From contig CALHWG010000040.1 in NCBI GenBank assembly GCA_938036745.1, positions 1 through 14,886 of the forward strand: a stretch of 14,886 bases of DNA, given 5' to 3'. Origin of the DNA: an uncultured bacterium (GTDB lineage Bacteria; Patescibacteriota; Saccharimonadia; Saccharimonadales; Saccharimonadaceae). The position numbers and the translations under genes were made by a program. Below the pieces are notes generated by a model. That model was given only the letters and a program-made list of their open reading frames with translations, had not been told where the DNA came from and ran no database searches. Below, piece after piece: positions 14,649-14,886 of this stretch. Numbering within the stretch: the stretch's first letter is position 1; every line of letters starts with the position of its first letter.

Positions 14649-14886
14649 TATCTTCACCTAACAAAATAATTATATCTGAACCTTCTCCTATTTTTGATAA
14701 TTCTGATGGTAATTTTTCAGCTTTGGTTGAATATTTAGATTCAAGTTTTTTAATTGTTGCGGTTTTCGAATCTTCTTTTACATAATAAATTTTAGTTTTA
14801 GCATAATCTCGCTTTAGTGCAGAATCAATATCTTGAATATTAAAGCCTTCTTTCTCAAGCTTTTTCTGTTCTTGTGCCGCTAATCC
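14638..14886 (-). CDS. LytR_C domain at the C terminus of a protein cut by the window edge
   Basis: The frame is open from the window edge to TAA (14638-14640), giving the last 82 residues. They start GLAAQEQKKLEKEGFNI and include TKIYYVKED, a helix KTATIKKLESKYS, and end GSDIIILLGEDNGN. This is the pattern of the LytR/CpsA/Psr C-terminal domain (LytR_C): GLA, a helix, a T-x-I-Y strand and a terminal DIIILLGED strand. Such domains follow the LCP catalytic domain, which attaches glycopolymers to peptidoglycan outside the membrane, but also occur on other anchored proteins. The N-terminal part lies beyond the window, so the full architecture cannot be stated. It precedes and overlaps the LexA-like gene. 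Confidence 0.78.
   Translation of the reverse strand, partial: GLAAQEQKKLEKEGFNIQDIDSALKRDYAKTKIYYVKEDSKTATIKKLESKYSTKAEKLPSELSKIGEGSDIIILLGEDNGN

Larger units (their letters stand above)
583..14771. repeat. Dispersed over-represented palindrome TTCGAA / TTTCGAAA
   Basis: By hand I count about 44 TTCGAA in the window, nearly 20 of them as TTTCGAAA. Independence at about 36% GC predicts about 5 and less than 1. Copies are spread across almost every gene on both strands; examples are 1294-1301, 6936-6943, 13298-13305 and 14191-14196. In the DsbA-like gene alone the sites fall in different codon frames (TTT-CGA-A and T-TCG-AA), so one favoured codon pair does not explain them. One copy forms the tip of the terminator at 13293-13320. 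Confidence 0.7.

Noticed and set aside
1..14886. CRISPR arrays, tRNA or rRNA genes, insertion sequences and prophage genes.
   Set aside because: I saw no regularly spaced repeats, tRNA-like cloverleaf in the gaps, transposase motifs or phage genes; nearly all of the window is accounted for by the listed genes.

Overview
The window looks like a compact, AT-rich (GC roughly mid-30s by eye) bacterial chromosome, most probably a Candidatus Saccharibacteria (TM7, Patescibacteria) genome. The pointers are short or overlapping intergenic gaps, small envelope proteins of unknown family, TGA used as an ordinary stop (trmB ends in TGA, Trp is TGG), and an arginine deiminase operon next to a YfcC-type transporter. 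That operon is known from host-associated Saccharibacteria. The taxonomic call is inference from gene content and was not searched.

Layout, left to right. Bases 1-5745 (minus) form an operon-like run: aspS, a secreted helical protein, a single-pass membrane protein, trmB and uvrA (cut by the window edge), mostly with overlapping or near-abutting ends. Bases 5794-6693 (minus) encode a shortened CNNM/CorC-like CBS membrane protein. It is divergent from a membrane-anchored DsbA-like thiol oxidoreductase at 6776-7507 (plus), which ends in a strong bidirectional hairpin terminator. Bases 7561-7770 (minus) hold a small transcription unit: a near-consensus promoter, an ~82-nt leader and a 30-codon ORF with a good Shine-Dalgarno. 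A TylF-type methyltransferase (7877-8464, minus) follows, with its own near-consensus promoter placed so that its mRNA should be leaderless.

Bases 8477-12832 (minus) are the arginine deiminase region: arcA, arcB, a YfcC/DcuC-family transporter (presumably arginine/ornithine exchange) and a small anchored protein. A promoter with a 13-bp palindrome between its -35 and -10 boxes precedes arcA. Carbamate kinase is not in the window. Divergent from arcA is an unrecognised 107-residue protein with a four-cysteine cluster (12971-13294, plus). The right end (minus) has an MscS channel, a LexA-type DNA-binding domain protein with no peptidase domain, and the C-terminal LytR_C domain of a truncated gene.

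The main window-wide oddity is the palindrome TTCGAA, often extended to TTTCGAAA. It occurs about 44 times by hand count, in all gene types, several reading frames and one terminator, against about 5 expected from base composition. It resembles a HIP1-like or uptake-type genome signature. Other points of interest are the 30-codon gene with its structured leader, apparent leaderless promoters, the peptidase-less LexA and the cysteine protein facing the arginine operon.
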